10,091 nucleotides of DNA from an uncultured Porphyromonas sp. (GCA_945875135.1 CAMCJO010000045.1:1-10091), one strand, 5' to 3'; shown: positions 1 to 8,207, counted from the first letter of the stretch. Notes: generated by a model from the sequence alone, not told the origin. Program-made: numbers and translations.

Positions 1-1221
1 CTACTAGCCCTCCCCCTACTCTACTGCCAGAGTCTCTCTGCACAAGAGGCTTCGCAAAGTCTTAACCCGCTATCTCTACTGAGTGAGTACAACCTACAGG
101 ATGTGGGTATCCTAGCTAAACCCAACGAAGATGGCAAGACGTGGGGAGCGCTCTTTCAGTTTGGGCGCAATGTGCCCTTTGAGTACAACGGCAATGCTCC
201 TCGTGAGGCTGCTAATGTATCGGGCAACGACCCCAAGGTGTGGGGTAAGAGCTTCTTGACAAAAACAGAAGGGCAGACCAAGTACGACTGGCTCACCACT
301 GGAGCTCTCGGAGATAAGTGGACCGACATCGTAGCTCTAGCGGTCGATGCACCAGCAGCTTATCGGGGCGAAAACGGTGGCGACCCTTGCCCTAAGGGGA
401 TGCACATACCGAGCTACACGGAGTGGACAGCTGTTATGCCGAGTTCCTTTGAGGTGGCCAACTTCACGGGCAAGATAGGCACCAAGCACACGACCGAGTC
501 TATCACCATACAGGGACAAACGAAGGAGTATCAAGCTGACTACTACAGCAATGTAAAAAACGAAATCATCGGCATCAAGTGTAGCGACGAGAGCGGGATG
601 TATCGCACCGCTTTCCGCTGGAAGTGGTCAGACTACGGACTGCTCATCGAGGCTAAGTGGATCGGACAGAGGTATGCTACCATTGAGGAGCTCATCGCTG
701 AGACAGACTTCTGGACGACAGACCAGGAGCTCATCGTAACACGCTTCCTACCAGCTACAGGCTATATCTCTGGCTCTACAGGGTTGGCTGATCAGCGATA
801 CGGTGATCTATACTATTGGTCAGCAGCTGCCTCTCAGACGAAGGAGGGCTTTGCACCGACCGTGTGGGGCTATCCATATGGTGAGGAGTTTGGTGATGGT
901 GGAGTAGCTATGTACGAAGATGTTATGGGACGCTATAGCGCAGCTTGTATACGCTGTATGATGGGACAACCCGTCTCGACAGATATCATCGCACCCACTC
1001 AGCAGGCGACTTTCAGCGCTTCTTCTGATACCAACGGGGTACTAGCTATCTCCGTGTCTTCTGACCTCATCGGTGCAGACTACCAGCTCTACACCGCAGA
1101 GGGGCTACTCGTTGAGCAGGGCATCCTCTCAGATATGCAACAGAGGATCAACATAGCGCACTTACCTAACGGATACTACATTCTCACAGTAGGACAGCAA
1201 GCGGTCAAAGTGAAGCGATAG
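1..1221 (+). CDS. FISUMP-type secreted protein with T9SS type A C-terminal signal (5' partial)
   Basis: The reading frame is open from base 1, so the true start lies left of the window; the first possible start codon inside it (GTG at 103) falls past the signal peptide and is unlikely to be real. The visible 406 residues open with the hydrophobic end of a signal peptide and a likely cleavage site (SLSA before QEA). WGALFQFGRN, then GDPCPKGMHIPSYTEW (visible residues about 127-142), then FLPATGYISGSTG and the closing YSAACIRC resemble the Fibrobacter succinogenes major paralogous (FISUMP) domain. Visible residues about 340-406 form a T9SS type A sorting domain: strand-rich, with an LPNGYYILTV motif and a basic KVKR end. 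Family knowledge says such a tail routes proteins across the outer membrane and is removed on anchoring. Substrate and role are unknown; adhesion or surface binding is only a guess. The gene ends in TAG and a hairpin follows. Confidence 0.82.
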   Translation, partial: LLALPLLYCQSLSAQEASQSLNPLSLLSEYNLQDVGILAKPNEDGKTWGALFQFGRNVPFEYNGNAPREAANVSGNDPKVWGKSFLTKTEGQTKYDWLTTGALGDKWTDIVALAVDAPAAYRGENGGDPCPKGMHIPSYTEWTAVMPSSFEVANFTGKIGTKHTTESITIQGQTKEYQADYYSNVKNEIIGIKCSDESGMYRTAFRWKWSDYGLLIEAKWIGQRYATIEELIAETDFWTTDQELIVTRFLPATGYISGSTGLADQRYGDLYYWSAAASQTKEGFAPTVWGYPYGEEFGDGGVAMYEDVMGRYSAACIRCMMGQPVSTDIIAPTQQATFSASSDTNGVLAISVSSDLIGADYQLYTAEGLLVEQGILSDMQQRINIAHLPNGYYILTVGQQAVKVKR

Positions 1222-1240
1222 CACTTTGTACTCAGTACTC

Positions 1241-1260
1241 AATCCACTATGTCGTGGATT
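1241..1260 (+). terminator. Short stem-loop after the T9SS cargo gene, possible terminator
   Basis: AATCCAC (1241-1247) and GTGGATT (1254-1260) form a perfect 7-bp inverted repeat around the 6-base loop TATGTC, starting 20 bases after the stop codon. The downstream side reads TGTCGTAATTTT, which is only loosely T-rich, so this is a weak intrinsic terminator at best. The hexamer TGTCGT occurs twice with an 11-base period (1250-1255 and 1261-1266), which could instead point to a protein-binding site. Confidence 0.35.
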
Positions 1261-1274
1261 TGTCGTAATTTTGG

Positions 1275-1308
1275 GAAGCTAATGGGATCTGAAGACTCCG
1301 TTAGCTTT
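1275..1308. repeat. Long imperfect inverted repeat upstream of galE (terminator or operator)
   Basis: The arm AAGCTAATGGGATC (1276-1289) pairs with GACTCCGTTAGCTT (1294-1307) around a TGAA loop. Of 14 positions, 13 pair (two as G-U) and one is an A-C mismatch; an outer G-U at 1275/1308 can be added. This is the strongest hairpin seen in the gaps. No T-run follows on either strand, so a classical terminator is not clear. The right arm overlaps the possible -7 box of galE, which makes an operator or a transcript-end structure equally possible. Confidence 0.5.
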
Positions 1309-1309
1309 G
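1302..1309 (+). promoter_or_regulatory. Possible Bacteroidetes -7 box for galE
   Basis: TAGCTTTG fits the Bacteroidetes primary sigma factor -7 consensus TAnnTTTG exactly and lies 28 bases before the galE ATG. No TTG or TTTG -33 box is found at the usual 19-21-base spacing; the nearest TTTG (1270-1273) is 28 bases away. The box sits in the right arm of the inverted repeat at 1275-1308. It is supported only by the motif match and by being in the longest gap in front of the galE run. Confidence 0.3.
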
Positions 1310-1337
1310 CCCTAATGAATTGCTAGTGTTCATAACA

Positions 1338-2399
1338 ATGCAAGAACAGACCAAAAAGTCTATCCTACTAACTGGTGGCTGTGGATACATAGCCTCTCAC
1401 ACTGCGGTAGTCCTGCAGGAAGCGGGATACGATGTCATCCTTGTGGACAACCTATCGAACTCACGTCGTGAGGTGGTTGATGCGATTGCGCAAATCACCT
1501 CGACACGACCGACCTTCTACGAGGTGGACTGTACCGATGCAGCCGCTATGGGTAAAGTCTTCGAGCACCACAAAGGCGAGATAGCGGGGGTGATCCACTT
1601 TGCAGCGCACAAGGCAGTCGGCGAGTCGGTCGAACAACCACTACGCTACTACGACAACAATATCAATTCGCTCATCACGCTCCTACGCTGCATGGAGCAG
1701 TATGGTGTGCAGCACCTGGTTTTCTCCTCTTCCTGTACGGTCTACGGACAGCCGACGGCTGAGCATCTGCCGATCACCGAGTCGGCACCGCGTCAAGATG
1801 CTACCTCGCCTTATGGCAATACGAAGCGCATCAACGAGGATATCATCATCGACTCCGTACGTAGTGGCATGCCACTGCAAGCGGTCATACTACGATACTT
1901 TAACCCTATCGGGGCGCACCCCTCGGCACTCATTGGCGAGGAGCCTGTGGGCACACCGCAAAATCTCATTCCCTTCCTGACCCAAACGGTGGCTGGGCTT
2001 CGCAAGGAGCTAGTTGTCTTTGGCAATGACTACAACACGCCAGACGGCACCTGCATACGTGACTACATTGATGTGATGGACCTAGCGCAGGCTCATCTAG
2101 CGGCACTACGTCGTCTGCATCGCAGCGATGTACAGACAGATCCTGCACACTATATATATAATGTAGGCATGGGTCGTGGGCTGAGCGTCTTGGAGCTGAT
2201 ACAGGCCTTCGAGCGCGCCACAGGGCGCAAGGTGCCATACCGCATGGGCGACCGCAGAGCGGGCGACATAGAGCAGATATGGGCCGACACGAGCTACGGT
2301 GAGCAGGAGCTACAGTGGCACGCTGAGATACCTATCGAGGAGAGCTTGCGACGTGCTTGGCTCTGGCAGGAGGCTCTAGACAAGCGAGACAATAATTAA
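1338..2399 (+). CDS. galE: UDP-glucose 4-epimerase
   Basis: GalE interconverts UDP-glucose and UDP-galactose in the cytoplasm using tightly bound NAD; it supplies galactose units for surface polysaccharide. The protein is 353 residues, a normal length. The N-terminal Rossmann motif is TGGCGYIASH (residues 12-21). The catalytic set is Ser132 in SSSCTVYG and the YxxxK pair Tyr159/Lys163 in SPYGNTK. NPIGAHPSALIGEEPVG (189-205) and RDYIDVMDLAQAH (241-253) are GalE hallmarks. I chose ATG 1338 because the frame's earlier TTG (1320) would only add six residues not expected in the family. Oddities: the third glycine of GxxGxxG is Ala19, and the position matching E. coli Tyr299, which limits UDP-GlcNAc use, is Ile314 (GDIEQIWAD). 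An extended-SDR epimerase of slightly different sugar specificity is the main alternative. Confidence 0.93.
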   Translation: MQEQTKKSILLTGGCGYIASHTAVVLQEAGYDVILVDNLSNSRREVVDAIAQITSTRPTFYEVDCTDAAAMGKVFEHHKGEIAGVIHFAAHKAVGESVEQPLRYYDNNINSLITLLRCMEQYGVQHLVFSSSCTVYGQPTAEHLPITESAPRQDATSPYGNTKRINEDIIIDSVRSGMPLQAVILRYFNPIGAHPSALIGEEPVGTPQNLIPFLTQTVAGLRKELVVFGNDYNTPDGTCIRDYIDVMDLAQAHLAALRRLHRSDVQTDPAHYIYNVGMGRGLSVLELIQAFERATGRKVPYRMGDRRAGDIEQIWADTSYGEQELQWHAEIPIEESLRRAWLWQEALDKRDNN

Positions 2400-2437
2400 A
2401 GAGAATACAATCCTAACTATTTAACGAATAAACAACT

Positions 2438-2818
2438 ATGAACTTTCCAAACGAACTAAAGTACACGGCTGACCACGAGTGGGTACGCATCAATGGCAAC
2501 GAGGCTGTCATCGGCATCACAGACTTTGCTCAGAGCGAGCTAGGCGAGATCGTCTACGTAGACGTCGACACCGAGGGTGAGAAGATCGACCGCAACGAGG
2601 TCTTTGGCTCTATCGAGGCTGTCAAGACCGTTTCTGACCTGATGATGCCTATGACGGGCGAGGTCCTAGAGGTCAACGCAGAGCTTGAGGATGCTCCTGA
2701 GCTGGTCAACGAGGATCCATACGGCAAGGGCTGGATCATCAAGATAGCTATCGAAAACCCCGCTGAGGCTGACGAGCTACTCGATGCTGCTGGCTATCAA
2801 GAGAAGATCGGTAAGTAA
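2438..2818 (+). CDS. gcvH: Glycine cleavage system H protein
   Basis: GcvH is the small lipoyl carrier that shuttles the aminomethyl group of glycine between the P, T and L proteins of the glycine cleavage system in the cytoplasm. The 126-residue length is typical. The family signature is clear: HEWVRI near the start (13-18), [16 protein letters not shown] (27-42) and the lipoylation loop [15 protein letters not shown] (57-71), in which Lys63 is the lipoyl-lysine. [13 protein letters not shown] (91-103) closes the fold. The ATG follows galE by 38 bases with an A-rich leader and no Shine-Dalgarno site, and purE begins 12 bases after the stop, so the three are probably co-transcribed. No gcvP or gcvT is in the window. 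A stand-alone H protein delivering lipoyl groups elsewhere is possible but not indicated. Confidence 0.96.
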   Translation: MNFPNELKYTADHEWVRINGNEAVIGITDFAQSELGEIVYVDVDTEGEKIDRNEVFGSIEAVKTVSDLMMPMTGEVLEVNAELEDAPELVNEDPYGKGWIIKIAIENPAEADELLDAAGYQEKIGK

Positions 2819-2830
2819 CAGCTAGAGCAG

Positions 2831-3340
2831 ATGCAACCTCTCGTTAGTGTCATCATGGGTAGCACCAATGATCTACCCATCATGCAGCGTGCCGCCAAGC
2901 AACTGGAGGCACTGGAGATACCTTTCGAGCTACTCGCACTCTCTGCCCATCGTACACCCGATGAGGTAGCTGCGTTCGCAAGAGGTGCCGAGGAGCGTGG
3001 CGTACGTGTCATCATAGCTGCTGCTGGTATGGCCGCACACCTATGCGGTGTCATCGCTTCGATGACTACACTGCCTGTGATCGGAGTGCCTATTGATGCC
3101 TCACTAGAGGGCCTAGACGCTCTGCTAGCTATCGTACAGATGCCTCCGGGCATCCCCGTAGCAACGGTTGGAGTCAATGCGGCTCAAAACGCAGCGCTCC
3201 TAGCGGCTCAGATGCTCGCTCTGGGCGATCCTGAGATAGCTCAGAGAGTGAGAGTTCAGAAAGCTTCGCTCAAGGAGAAGATCGTCAAGGCTAACAAAGA
3301 GCTAGCTCAGATCTCTGACTATAAGTACAAAACAAACTAA
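2831..3340 (+). CDS. purE: N5-carboxyaminoimidazole ribonucleotide mutase (PurE, class I)
   Basis: PurE moves the carboxyl group of N5-CAIR to C4 to give CAIR, a mid-step of de novo purine synthesis; in class I organisms it follows PurK, which is not in the window. The 169-residue protein has the phosphate-binding loop MGSTNDLP (9-16), the catalytic SAHRTP (38-43, His40 matching E. coli His45), [11 protein letters not shown] (64-74) and [14 protein letters not shown] (101-114). The SAHRT and AAHL motifs place it in class I, not the animal/Treponema class II. Two usually invariant places differ: GSxSD reads GSTND (Asn13), and AAHLPG reads AAHLCG (Cys72). Both lie at or near the active site. 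The frame is intact and the rest is canonical, so I expect an active enzyme. The gene starts 12 bases after gcvH. Confidence 0.93.
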   Translation: MQPLVSVIMGSTNDLPIMQRAAKQLEALEIPFELLALSAHRTPDEVAAFARGAEERGVRVIIAAAGMAAHLCGVIASMTTLPVIGVPIDASLEGLDALLAIVQMPPGIPVATVGVNAAQNAALLAAQMLALGDPEIAQRVRVQKASLKEKIVKANKELAQISDYKYKTN

Positions 3341-3352
3341 CGATAGGACGAT

Positions 3353-3395
3353 GTAGAGGCGGAGGGCGATAGATCTTTTTGTCCTCCTCCCCTAC
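3353..3395 (+). repeat. Imperfect stem-loop between purE and ispG
   Basis: GTAGAGGCGGAGG (3353-3365) pairs with CCTCCTCCCCTAC (3383-3395), 11 of 13 positions, with A-C and C-T mismatches; the inner five pairs are all matched and GC-rich. The 17-base loop contains TTTTTG. The structure lies 12 bases after the purE stop and 43 bases before the ispG ATG. It could attenuate or terminate the upstream transcript, or shape the ispG leader; no T-run follows it, so a standard terminator is unlikely. Confidence 0.4.
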
Positions 3396-3438
3396 TCGTT
3401 TATCTTTTATACACACCTACCACACGCTCTACTCGTTT

Positions 3439-5154
3439 ATGTCTCTCTGTAGATACCAGCGTCGTCATAGCTACACCGTACCTGTCGGTGAGGCTCGTCT
3501 AGGAGGCGAGTCTCCACTGCTCTTACAGAGCATGGCCAACGTGAGTACGATGGAGACCGATCTCTGTGTGGCACAAGCCTTACGCTGTGCCAGCGAGGGG
3601 TGTCAACTCTTTAGATACACCGCTCAGGGCGTGCGAGAGGCTACCAATCTAGGCGTGATCGCTGAGCGACTACACGCCGAGGGATGTCGTATGCCTCTCG
3701 TAGCAGACATACACTTTAGGAGTGACCCCGCCTTTGAGGCGCTCAAGCATGTGGAGAAGGTGCGTATCAACCCGGGCAACTTCATTCATCAGAAAGCCGC
3801 GCTAGACGATGAGACTGCACGGGTGGAGATTGCTGAGGTCTTCGGACGCTTCGTTCGCGAAGCACAGGCTCGCCACCGAGCCATACGCATTGGCGTCAAT
3901 CACGGCTCCCTCTCTGAGCGCATCCTCGCTCAGTACGGCAACACGCCCGAGGGAATGGTCGCCTCCTGCATGGAGTACCTAGAGGTGTGCGACAGTCTAG
4001 GGATGCGTGACGTGGTCATCTCGATGAAAGCCTCCAACGTCCTAGTCATGACGCAAGCGGTGCGGCTACTGGTAGAGCGTATGGATGCGCTAGACTGGCA
4101 CTACCCGCTGCACCTCGGAGTCACCGAGGCGGGAGCTGGTGAGGACGGGCGTGTCAAGAGCTGTATCGGCATTGCTAGTCTGCTCGTTGACGGACTGGGC
4201 GACACGCTGAGAGTCTCTCTGAGCGAGGAGCCTGAGGCAGAGCTTCGCTTTGGCAAGAAGCTCATCGCTTACATCGATCAGTTGGCCGCCTTTGACCAGA
4301 CAAGACCGATCTACGCTAACCATACTTATCGCTCCGTAACCCGTGACCAAGCGCAGGGTGCTACGGAACTAGCTAAATACCCCGCTGTGCTGACACTAGA
4401 CAGTGACGGGACAGCTCTCGACGTCGGCTTTGATGCTCGACTAGAGGAGACGCAATTGGCTTTCGCAGATGAGCGACAACCATTACAAGTCATAGACCTA
4501 GACACACCTCTGGATCGGCTCTTGCAGCATCTAGAGGACTTTGCAGCTCACTGGGACGGACACGCTTGGCTAGAGCTACGAGGCGCAGAGCTAGACTATA
4601 TATATAAGGTACGCTATGCCGTGGAGCAGCTCTCGGGAAGAGGCACGATGCCTCGCATCTTGCTGCACTATGCGTCCCATGCGAGAGGCTACGACGACAT
4701 CTTGATCGACTGCGCTACGCAGCTCGGCTCCCTACTACTAGAGGGGATCGGTAATGCGGTCGCTTTCTCAGCAGTGGCTATGAGTCCTAAGGCTCGCCTA
4801 AATCTGCTCAATGGTGTCCTGCAGGCGGTGCGCATCAAGATGACCCACACGGAGTTCATCAGCTGTCCAGGCTGTGGGCGTACGCTCTTCGATCTGCAGC
4901 AGACGGTGGCGCAGGTCAAGCAGCGATTGGCGCATCTGCCTAATCTCAAGATCGGCGTGATGGGTTGCATCGTCAATGGTCCTGGCGAAATGGCCGACGC
5001 GGACTACGGTTACGTGGGTGGAGGTGTCGGCAAGGTCGACCTATACCGTGGACAGGAGCGACTCGTACACGGCATCCCTTCGGCAGAAGCTGTGGATCGT
5101 CTCATTGAGCTCATCAAGAGTGACGGTAAGTGGTGCGACCCGCCACAGCAATAA
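3439..5154 (+). CDS. ispG: 4-hydroxy-3-methylbut-2-en-1-yl diphosphate synthase, three-domain type
   Basis: IspG (GcpE) converts methylerythritol cyclodiphosphate to HMBPP in the MEP isoprenoid pathway, using a [4Fe-4S] cluster in the cytoplasm. The N-terminal TIM barrel shows [13 protein letters not shown] (29-41), PLVADIHF (86-93), KVRINPGN (107-114) and IGVNHGSL (151-158). The C-terminal cluster domain shows [13 protein letters not shown] (475-487) and [20 protein letters not shown] (508-527): Cys476, Cys479, Cys510 and Glu517 match the four E. coli ligands. At 571 residues it is about 200 longer than the E. coli enzyme, the excess being a middle domain at roughly 285-450, as known from plants, Chlamydia and Bacteroidetes. 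I chose ATG 3439 because [12 protein letters not shown] follows directly as in relatives; the upstream TTG at 3379 lies in the loop of a stem-loop. The gene follows purE by 98 bases, and dut starts 20 bases after it. Confidence 0.95.
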   Translation: MSLCRYQRRHSYTVPVGEARLGGESPLLLQSMANVSTMETDLCVAQALRCASEGCQLFRYTAQGVREATNLGVIAERLHAEGCRMPLVADIHFRSDPAFEALKHVEKVRINPGNFIHQKAALDDETARVEIAEVFGRFVREAQARHRAIRIGVNHGSLSERILAQYGNTPEGMVASCMEYLEVCDSLGMRDVVISMKASNVLVMTQAVRLLVERMDALDWHYPLHLGVTEAGAGEDGRVKSCIGIASLLVDGLGDTLRVSLSEEPEAELRFGKKLIAYIDQLAAFDQTRPIYANHTYRSVTRDQAQGATELAKYPAVLTLDSDGTALDVGFDARLEETQLAFADERQPLQVIDLDTPLDRLLQHLEDFAAHWDGHAWLELRGAELDYIYKVRYAVEQLSGRGTMPRILLHYASHARGYDDILIDCATQLGSLLLEGIGNAVAFSAVAMSPKARLNLLNGVLQAVRIKMTHTEFISCPGCGRTLFDLQQTVAQVKQRLAHLPNLKIGVMGCIVNGPGEMADADYGYVGGGVGKVDLYRGQERLVHGIPSAEAVDRLIELIKSDGKWCDPPQQ

Positions 5155-5174
5155 CCTTTATACCAACGCTACTC

Positions 5175-5609
5175 ATGCTTTCTATTCGGATTATCAACCG
5201 CTCTTCCTATCCCCTACCTCAATACGCTACGGCACTCTCTGCGGGGCTAGACCTACGCGCTAACCTAGAGCAAAGCGTCTCGCTGGCACCCCTAGAGCGT
5301 CGACTGATACCCACAGGTCTCTATATGGAGATTCCCGCTGGCTACGAGGGGCAGGTGCGTCCACGCAGTGGTCTAGCTCTCAAGCAGGGGCTGACCGTAC
5401 TCAATGCGCCTGGCACGATCGATGCTGACTACCGTGGCGAACTACAGGTGATCCTGATTAATCTATCACAGGAGACGGTGGAGATAGCTCCTGGTGAGCG
5501 GATCGCTCAGCTCGTCTTCGCTCGCCACGAGCAGTGCGACTGGATCGAGGTGGAGAGCCTCTCAGACACCCAGCGGGGCGACGGCGGTTTTGGACATACG
5601 GGCGTATGA
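5175..5609 (+). CDS. dut: Deoxyuridine 5'-triphosphate nucleotidohydrolase (dUTPase)
   Basis: The trimeric dUTPase hydrolyses dUTP to dUMP and pyrophosphate, keeping uracil out of DNA and feeding thymidylate synthesis. All five family motifs are visible in the 144 residues: AGLDLRA (23-29), [13 protein letters not shown] (61-73), [17 protein letters not shown] (80-96), GERIAQLVF (107-115) and the C-terminal arm [10 protein letters not shown] (134-143). The usual Ser after the second Gly-Phe-Gly is His141 here, while the Phe and Gly that cover the uracil are kept. ATG 5175 gives a start ([10 protein letters not shown]) like other dUTPases; a GTG at 5130 would extend it by 15 residues inside ispG and is rejected. 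The stop overlaps the next gene's start as ATGA, suggesting translational coupling. Confidence 0.95.
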   Translation: MLSIRIINRSSYPLPQYATALSAGLDLRANLEQSVSLAPLERRLIPTGLYMEIPAGYEGQVRPRSGLALKQGLTVLNAPGTIDADYRGELQVILINLSQETVEIAPGERIAQLVFARHEQCDWIEVESLSDTQRGDGGFGHTGV

Positions 5610-7369
5610 AAAGCATCGGTCGTCAGACACTCTTGCTCTTGCTTTTAGCTCTACTAGGGCTTAGCTCTGCTAAACTCTCTGCGCAGTCTACAGGGACGGA
5701 GGGGACAGCCTACGCGCAGATTGAAGACTACGCCAACATCCTCTTCTTCGCAGGATCGCAGGAGCCAGCTATCGGCTATCTTTACTACCTCTACGACGCC
5801 TATCCTGACCAGCAGGTCCAGACGGCTGTACCGCTAGCCAGCTGGCTGGATCTGTCGGATCGCCAAAGCGAAGCTAGAGACTTACTCCAGACGCTTTTCA
5901 CCAGGAAAAGCGACCAGGCTCACGCCAATCAAGAGCTCGTACGCTACTACCTCACGCTCCTCTATAGTAGCGGAGAGATTGATGAGGCGGACTCGCTCTT
6001 TGCCATGCTCCCGAGAGAAGTATCGAGCCACCCCGACATACTGTTAGTTCATCTGACGAGCCTAGCAATACTAAACAAGAATCAAGAGCTACTAGAGCAG
6101 ATAGCACAACTCGACACGACGCAGCTCACAACCCCTCAGCAGCGAGAGACCTATTACCGCCTCATCACTCAGTCCGCCTCCAAGCAGGGAGACTACCAGC
6201 GTATGCTCCAAGCCGCTGAGCGACTCGTCGAGCTGGAGCCGAGCAATCTGGGCAATCATCACACACGTCTAGAAGCACTCAACGCACTAAGGCTAGACGA
6301 TCAGATAGAGAAGGGGCTGGCGCAGCTCCAGCGGACGCTCTCCCTACCAGACGCTTACATCGAGGTGACGCGTGCCGAGCTAATCGCCTCACGCCGAGAT
6401 ACCAAGCAATCGGCCGAATACCTCCACAGCTACTTAGAGCGTCAAGACAGCATCTCTCCCGTTTCGGCACGCATTATCTCTATGATGCTGCCTGACTTCT
6501 CAGACATTAGCCAGATCCCGTCAGACTTTATCCCCGCCCTGACACGCCTCGCAGAGCTAGAGCCGAGCGATCCGAAGCTCCTCGCCGACCTCTACCTCAT
6601 CGTCTTGGCACAAGAGGGGAAAGCGCAGGCGGAGCAACTGGTCAAGCAGTTTTACGACAACCCCAAGACCGCTTACAGTGCCGTCGTCGTACAGGCTTCG
6701 CAGATGAAGGAGCAGGAGCGACTAGACTACCTCACTACAGTGCAAAAGCGTTACCCCGCAGACCTTCAGATACTGGCACTCTACGCTGGCGAACTCATCG
6801 CTCGGGATCGTCTAGACGAAGCTAAGCAAGCGATCAATAGTCAGTTAGACTGGACCAAGCTCAAGACAGTCAAAAGCGTTGAACCAACCGAAGGGCTACG
6901 CCTGCTACTCCTCTACTCTTCGCTGATCTATCAAAAGCAGGAGCAGTCGGCACAGGCTCTCGAAGTCTTTGAGATTGCCGAGCAGCTCTTCCCTCGTGAC
7001 GCTATCCTGCTCAACAACTACGCTTACTACCTCTACACCCTATCCCCGCAAGACAGCAGCTACCTAGCAAAAGCCGAGCAACTAGCCGCGACAGCCTACG
7101 GACTAGCCCCCGAAGAGGCCAATGTCCTCGACACCTACGGCACGATCCTTCTAGCTCGGGGACAAACGACTATGGCGCAGCTCATGCTCTCGCAAGCAGT
7201 CGAGCGAGCTGAGCAAATAGGCAAGCCCAATGCGGGCTATATCGAGCGACTTGGCGACGCCTATCTGCAAGGTGGTGATCTACAGGCCGCGCTCCAGCAG
7301 TGGCAGCGAGCTTACAAGTTGGCACCCACGGAGGGGCTTCAGCAGAAGATCGATGCGCTAAACCCTTAG
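5606..7369 (+). CDS. Exported TPR-repeat protein
   Basis: The 587-residue protein begins with a signal peptide: a basic start (MKSIGRQ), a long Leu-rich core and a likely cut at LSA/QS near residues 26-27. No lipobox Cys is present, so it is probably a soluble periplasmic protein. The rest is almost all helix with repeated helix pairs. The clearest TPR-like units are near 468-476 (LLNNYAYYL), 505-536 and 543-574 ([20 protein letters not shown] onward), with the [12 protein letters not shown] signature at about 508-519. ATG 5606 is preferred because it gives this signal peptide and overlaps the dut stop (ATGA); the frame's earlier start at 5534 lies inside dut. TPR arrays bind proteins, so a scaffold or assembly role in the envelope is likely, with the neighbouring lipoprotein and EnvC-like protein as candidate partners (inference). 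The exact function is unknown. Confidence 0.85.
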   Translation: MKSIGRQTLLLLLLALLGLSSAKLSAQSTGTEGTAYAQIEDYANILFFAGSQEPAIGYLYYLYDAYPDQQVQTAVPLASWLDLSDRQSEARDLLQTLFTRKSDQAHANQELVRYYLTLLYSSGEIDEADSLFAMLPREVSSHPDILLVHLTSLAILNKNQELLEQIAQLDTTQLTTPQQRETYYRLITQSASKQGDYQRMLQAAERLVELEPSNLGNHHTRLEALNALRLDDQIEKGLAQLQRTLSLPDAYIEVTRAELIASRRDTKQSAEYLHSYLERQDSISPVSARIISMMLPDFSDISQIPSDFIPALTRLAELEPSDPKLLADLYLIVLAQEGKAQAEQLVKQFYDNPKTAYSAVVVQASQMKEQERLDYLTTVQKRYPADLQILALYAGELIARDRLDEAKQAINSQLDWTKLKTVKSVEPTEGLRLLLLYSSLIYQKQEQSAQALEVFEIAEQLFPRDAILLNNYAYYLYTLSPQDSSYLAKAEQLAATAYGLAPEEANVLDTYGTILLARGQTTMAQLMLSQAVERAEQIGKPNAGYIERLGDAYLQGGDLQAALQQWQRAYKLAPTEGLQQKIDALNP

Positions 7370-7385
7370 TTATAATGGACAAGCA

Positions 7386-8207
7386 ATGAGACACTCCCTA
7401 CCATACACCCTCCTCATCATCAGTAGCACGCTACTGCTCCTAGCTTGTGGCACACGCGCTAGCCACTCTAGCTCCGCAACGGTGCCCACAGTCGCAGAGT
7501 CAGGAGGGTGCGCTCTAGGCGACTCGTGGCTTTCGGACCAAATCCTTCAGATTAGTCACACGCCCGAGCATCGCATCGCTTCCGCTGAGCTATCCCTAGG
7601 CGACTCGCAGCTATCGACACGCATGGATCTCTTCGTAGGTCAGAGCGATGGCGTGATGCTCTCGGCTCGTCCGCTCCCCTTTGTGGAGGCACTCCGCATC
7701 TACATCCTCCCCGACCACATCGCTCTCTACGATATGATGCACGACGCCAAGGTCACCATCAGCTACTACGAGCTGAGCGAGCGACTGGATGCCGAGGTGT
7801 CGTACACGCTCCTACGTGACCTACTCCTGGGCCAGCCCACCTACCTAGCCGATAGTGAGTACACCGTTGGAAAAGGTGCTCTAGAGACCTCACTCCATAG
7901 CCTCAAGGGCAAGCCCTGGGTTGCCGACTATATGGTCAATCCGCAATGCCAGCTAGGCACCATCCGCATCGCCTCCACTGACCAAAGCAAGAGCGGCTAT
8001 CTGCAGGGACGATACAACTACCAGAGCGGTGCCAGCAAGCCTAATGTGACCCATCTCCTCGTCTCCACACCGCACAAGCGTCTCTCCATACAGCTAAAGT
8101 ATAGCAAGAGCAAAGAGCTCACGCCAGCTCAACTGCAAGATCGTCTCACCGAGCCTCAGGGAGGCTACGCGAGCATGACCCTAGACGAGTTACTCAAGCT
8201 CCTTTAG
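7386..8207 (+). CDS. DUF4292 lipoprotein
   Basis: This 273-residue protein starts with a lipoprotein signal peptide and lipobox LLLAC, the lipidated residue being Cys21. Ser- and Thr-rich residues 22-40 form a linker. LRIYILPDHIALYDMM (103-118) and the LLRDLLLG segment (142-149) fit my recollection of DUF4292, a Bacteroidetes family often found before EnvC-like genes. I recall a proposed resemblance to the LolA/LolB lipid-carrier fold, but cannot confirm it here. There is no acidic cluster just after Cys21, so surface export is not suggested and an inward-facing outer-membrane position is more likely. It starts 16 bases after the TPR gene and ends 33 bases before the EnvC-like gene, so co-expression is likely. 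Its molecular role is unknown. Confidence 0.78.
   Translation: MRHSLPYTLLIISSTLLLLACGTRASHSSSATVPTVAESGGCALGDSWLSDQILQISHTPEHRIASAELSLGDSQLSTRMDLFVGQSDGVMLSARPLPFVEALRIYILPDHIALYDMMHDAKVTISYYELSERLDAEVSYTLLRDLLLGQPTYLADSEYTVGKGALETSLHSLKGKPWVADYMVNPQCQLGTIRIASTDQSKSGYLQGRYNYQSGASKPNVTHLLVSTPHKRLSIQLKYSKSKELTPAQLQDRLTEPQGGYASMTLDELLKLL

Noticed and set aside
1320..1337. TTG start for galE at 1320
   Set aside because: It would add only MLVFIT before an ATG that gives the expected GalE N-terminus.
1600..1980. 126-codon plus-strand frame inside galE
   Set aside because: Out of frame with the catalytic Ser-Tyr-Lys region of galE; Ser/Arg-rich shadow composition.
2149..2162. TATATATA tract in galE, echoed in ispG near 4596-4605, considered as promoters
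   Set aside because: Both encode Tyr-Ile-Tyr inside conserved protein sequence and have no TAnnTTTG box or gene start downstream.
2797..3177. 126-codon minus-strand open frame over purE
   Set aside because: Fully covered by the well-supported purE and gcvH genes; Ser/Ala/Arg-rich with no recognisable motif.
3379..3438. TTG start for ispG at 3379
   Set aside because: It lies in the loop of a stem-loop and adds 20 residues not seen at the start of IspG proteins; ATG 3439 fits better.
4976..5263. 95-codon plus-strand frame bridging the end of ispG and the start of dut
   Set aside because: It runs out of frame through the conserved NGPGE region of ispG and motif 1 of dut; no similarity to a known family.
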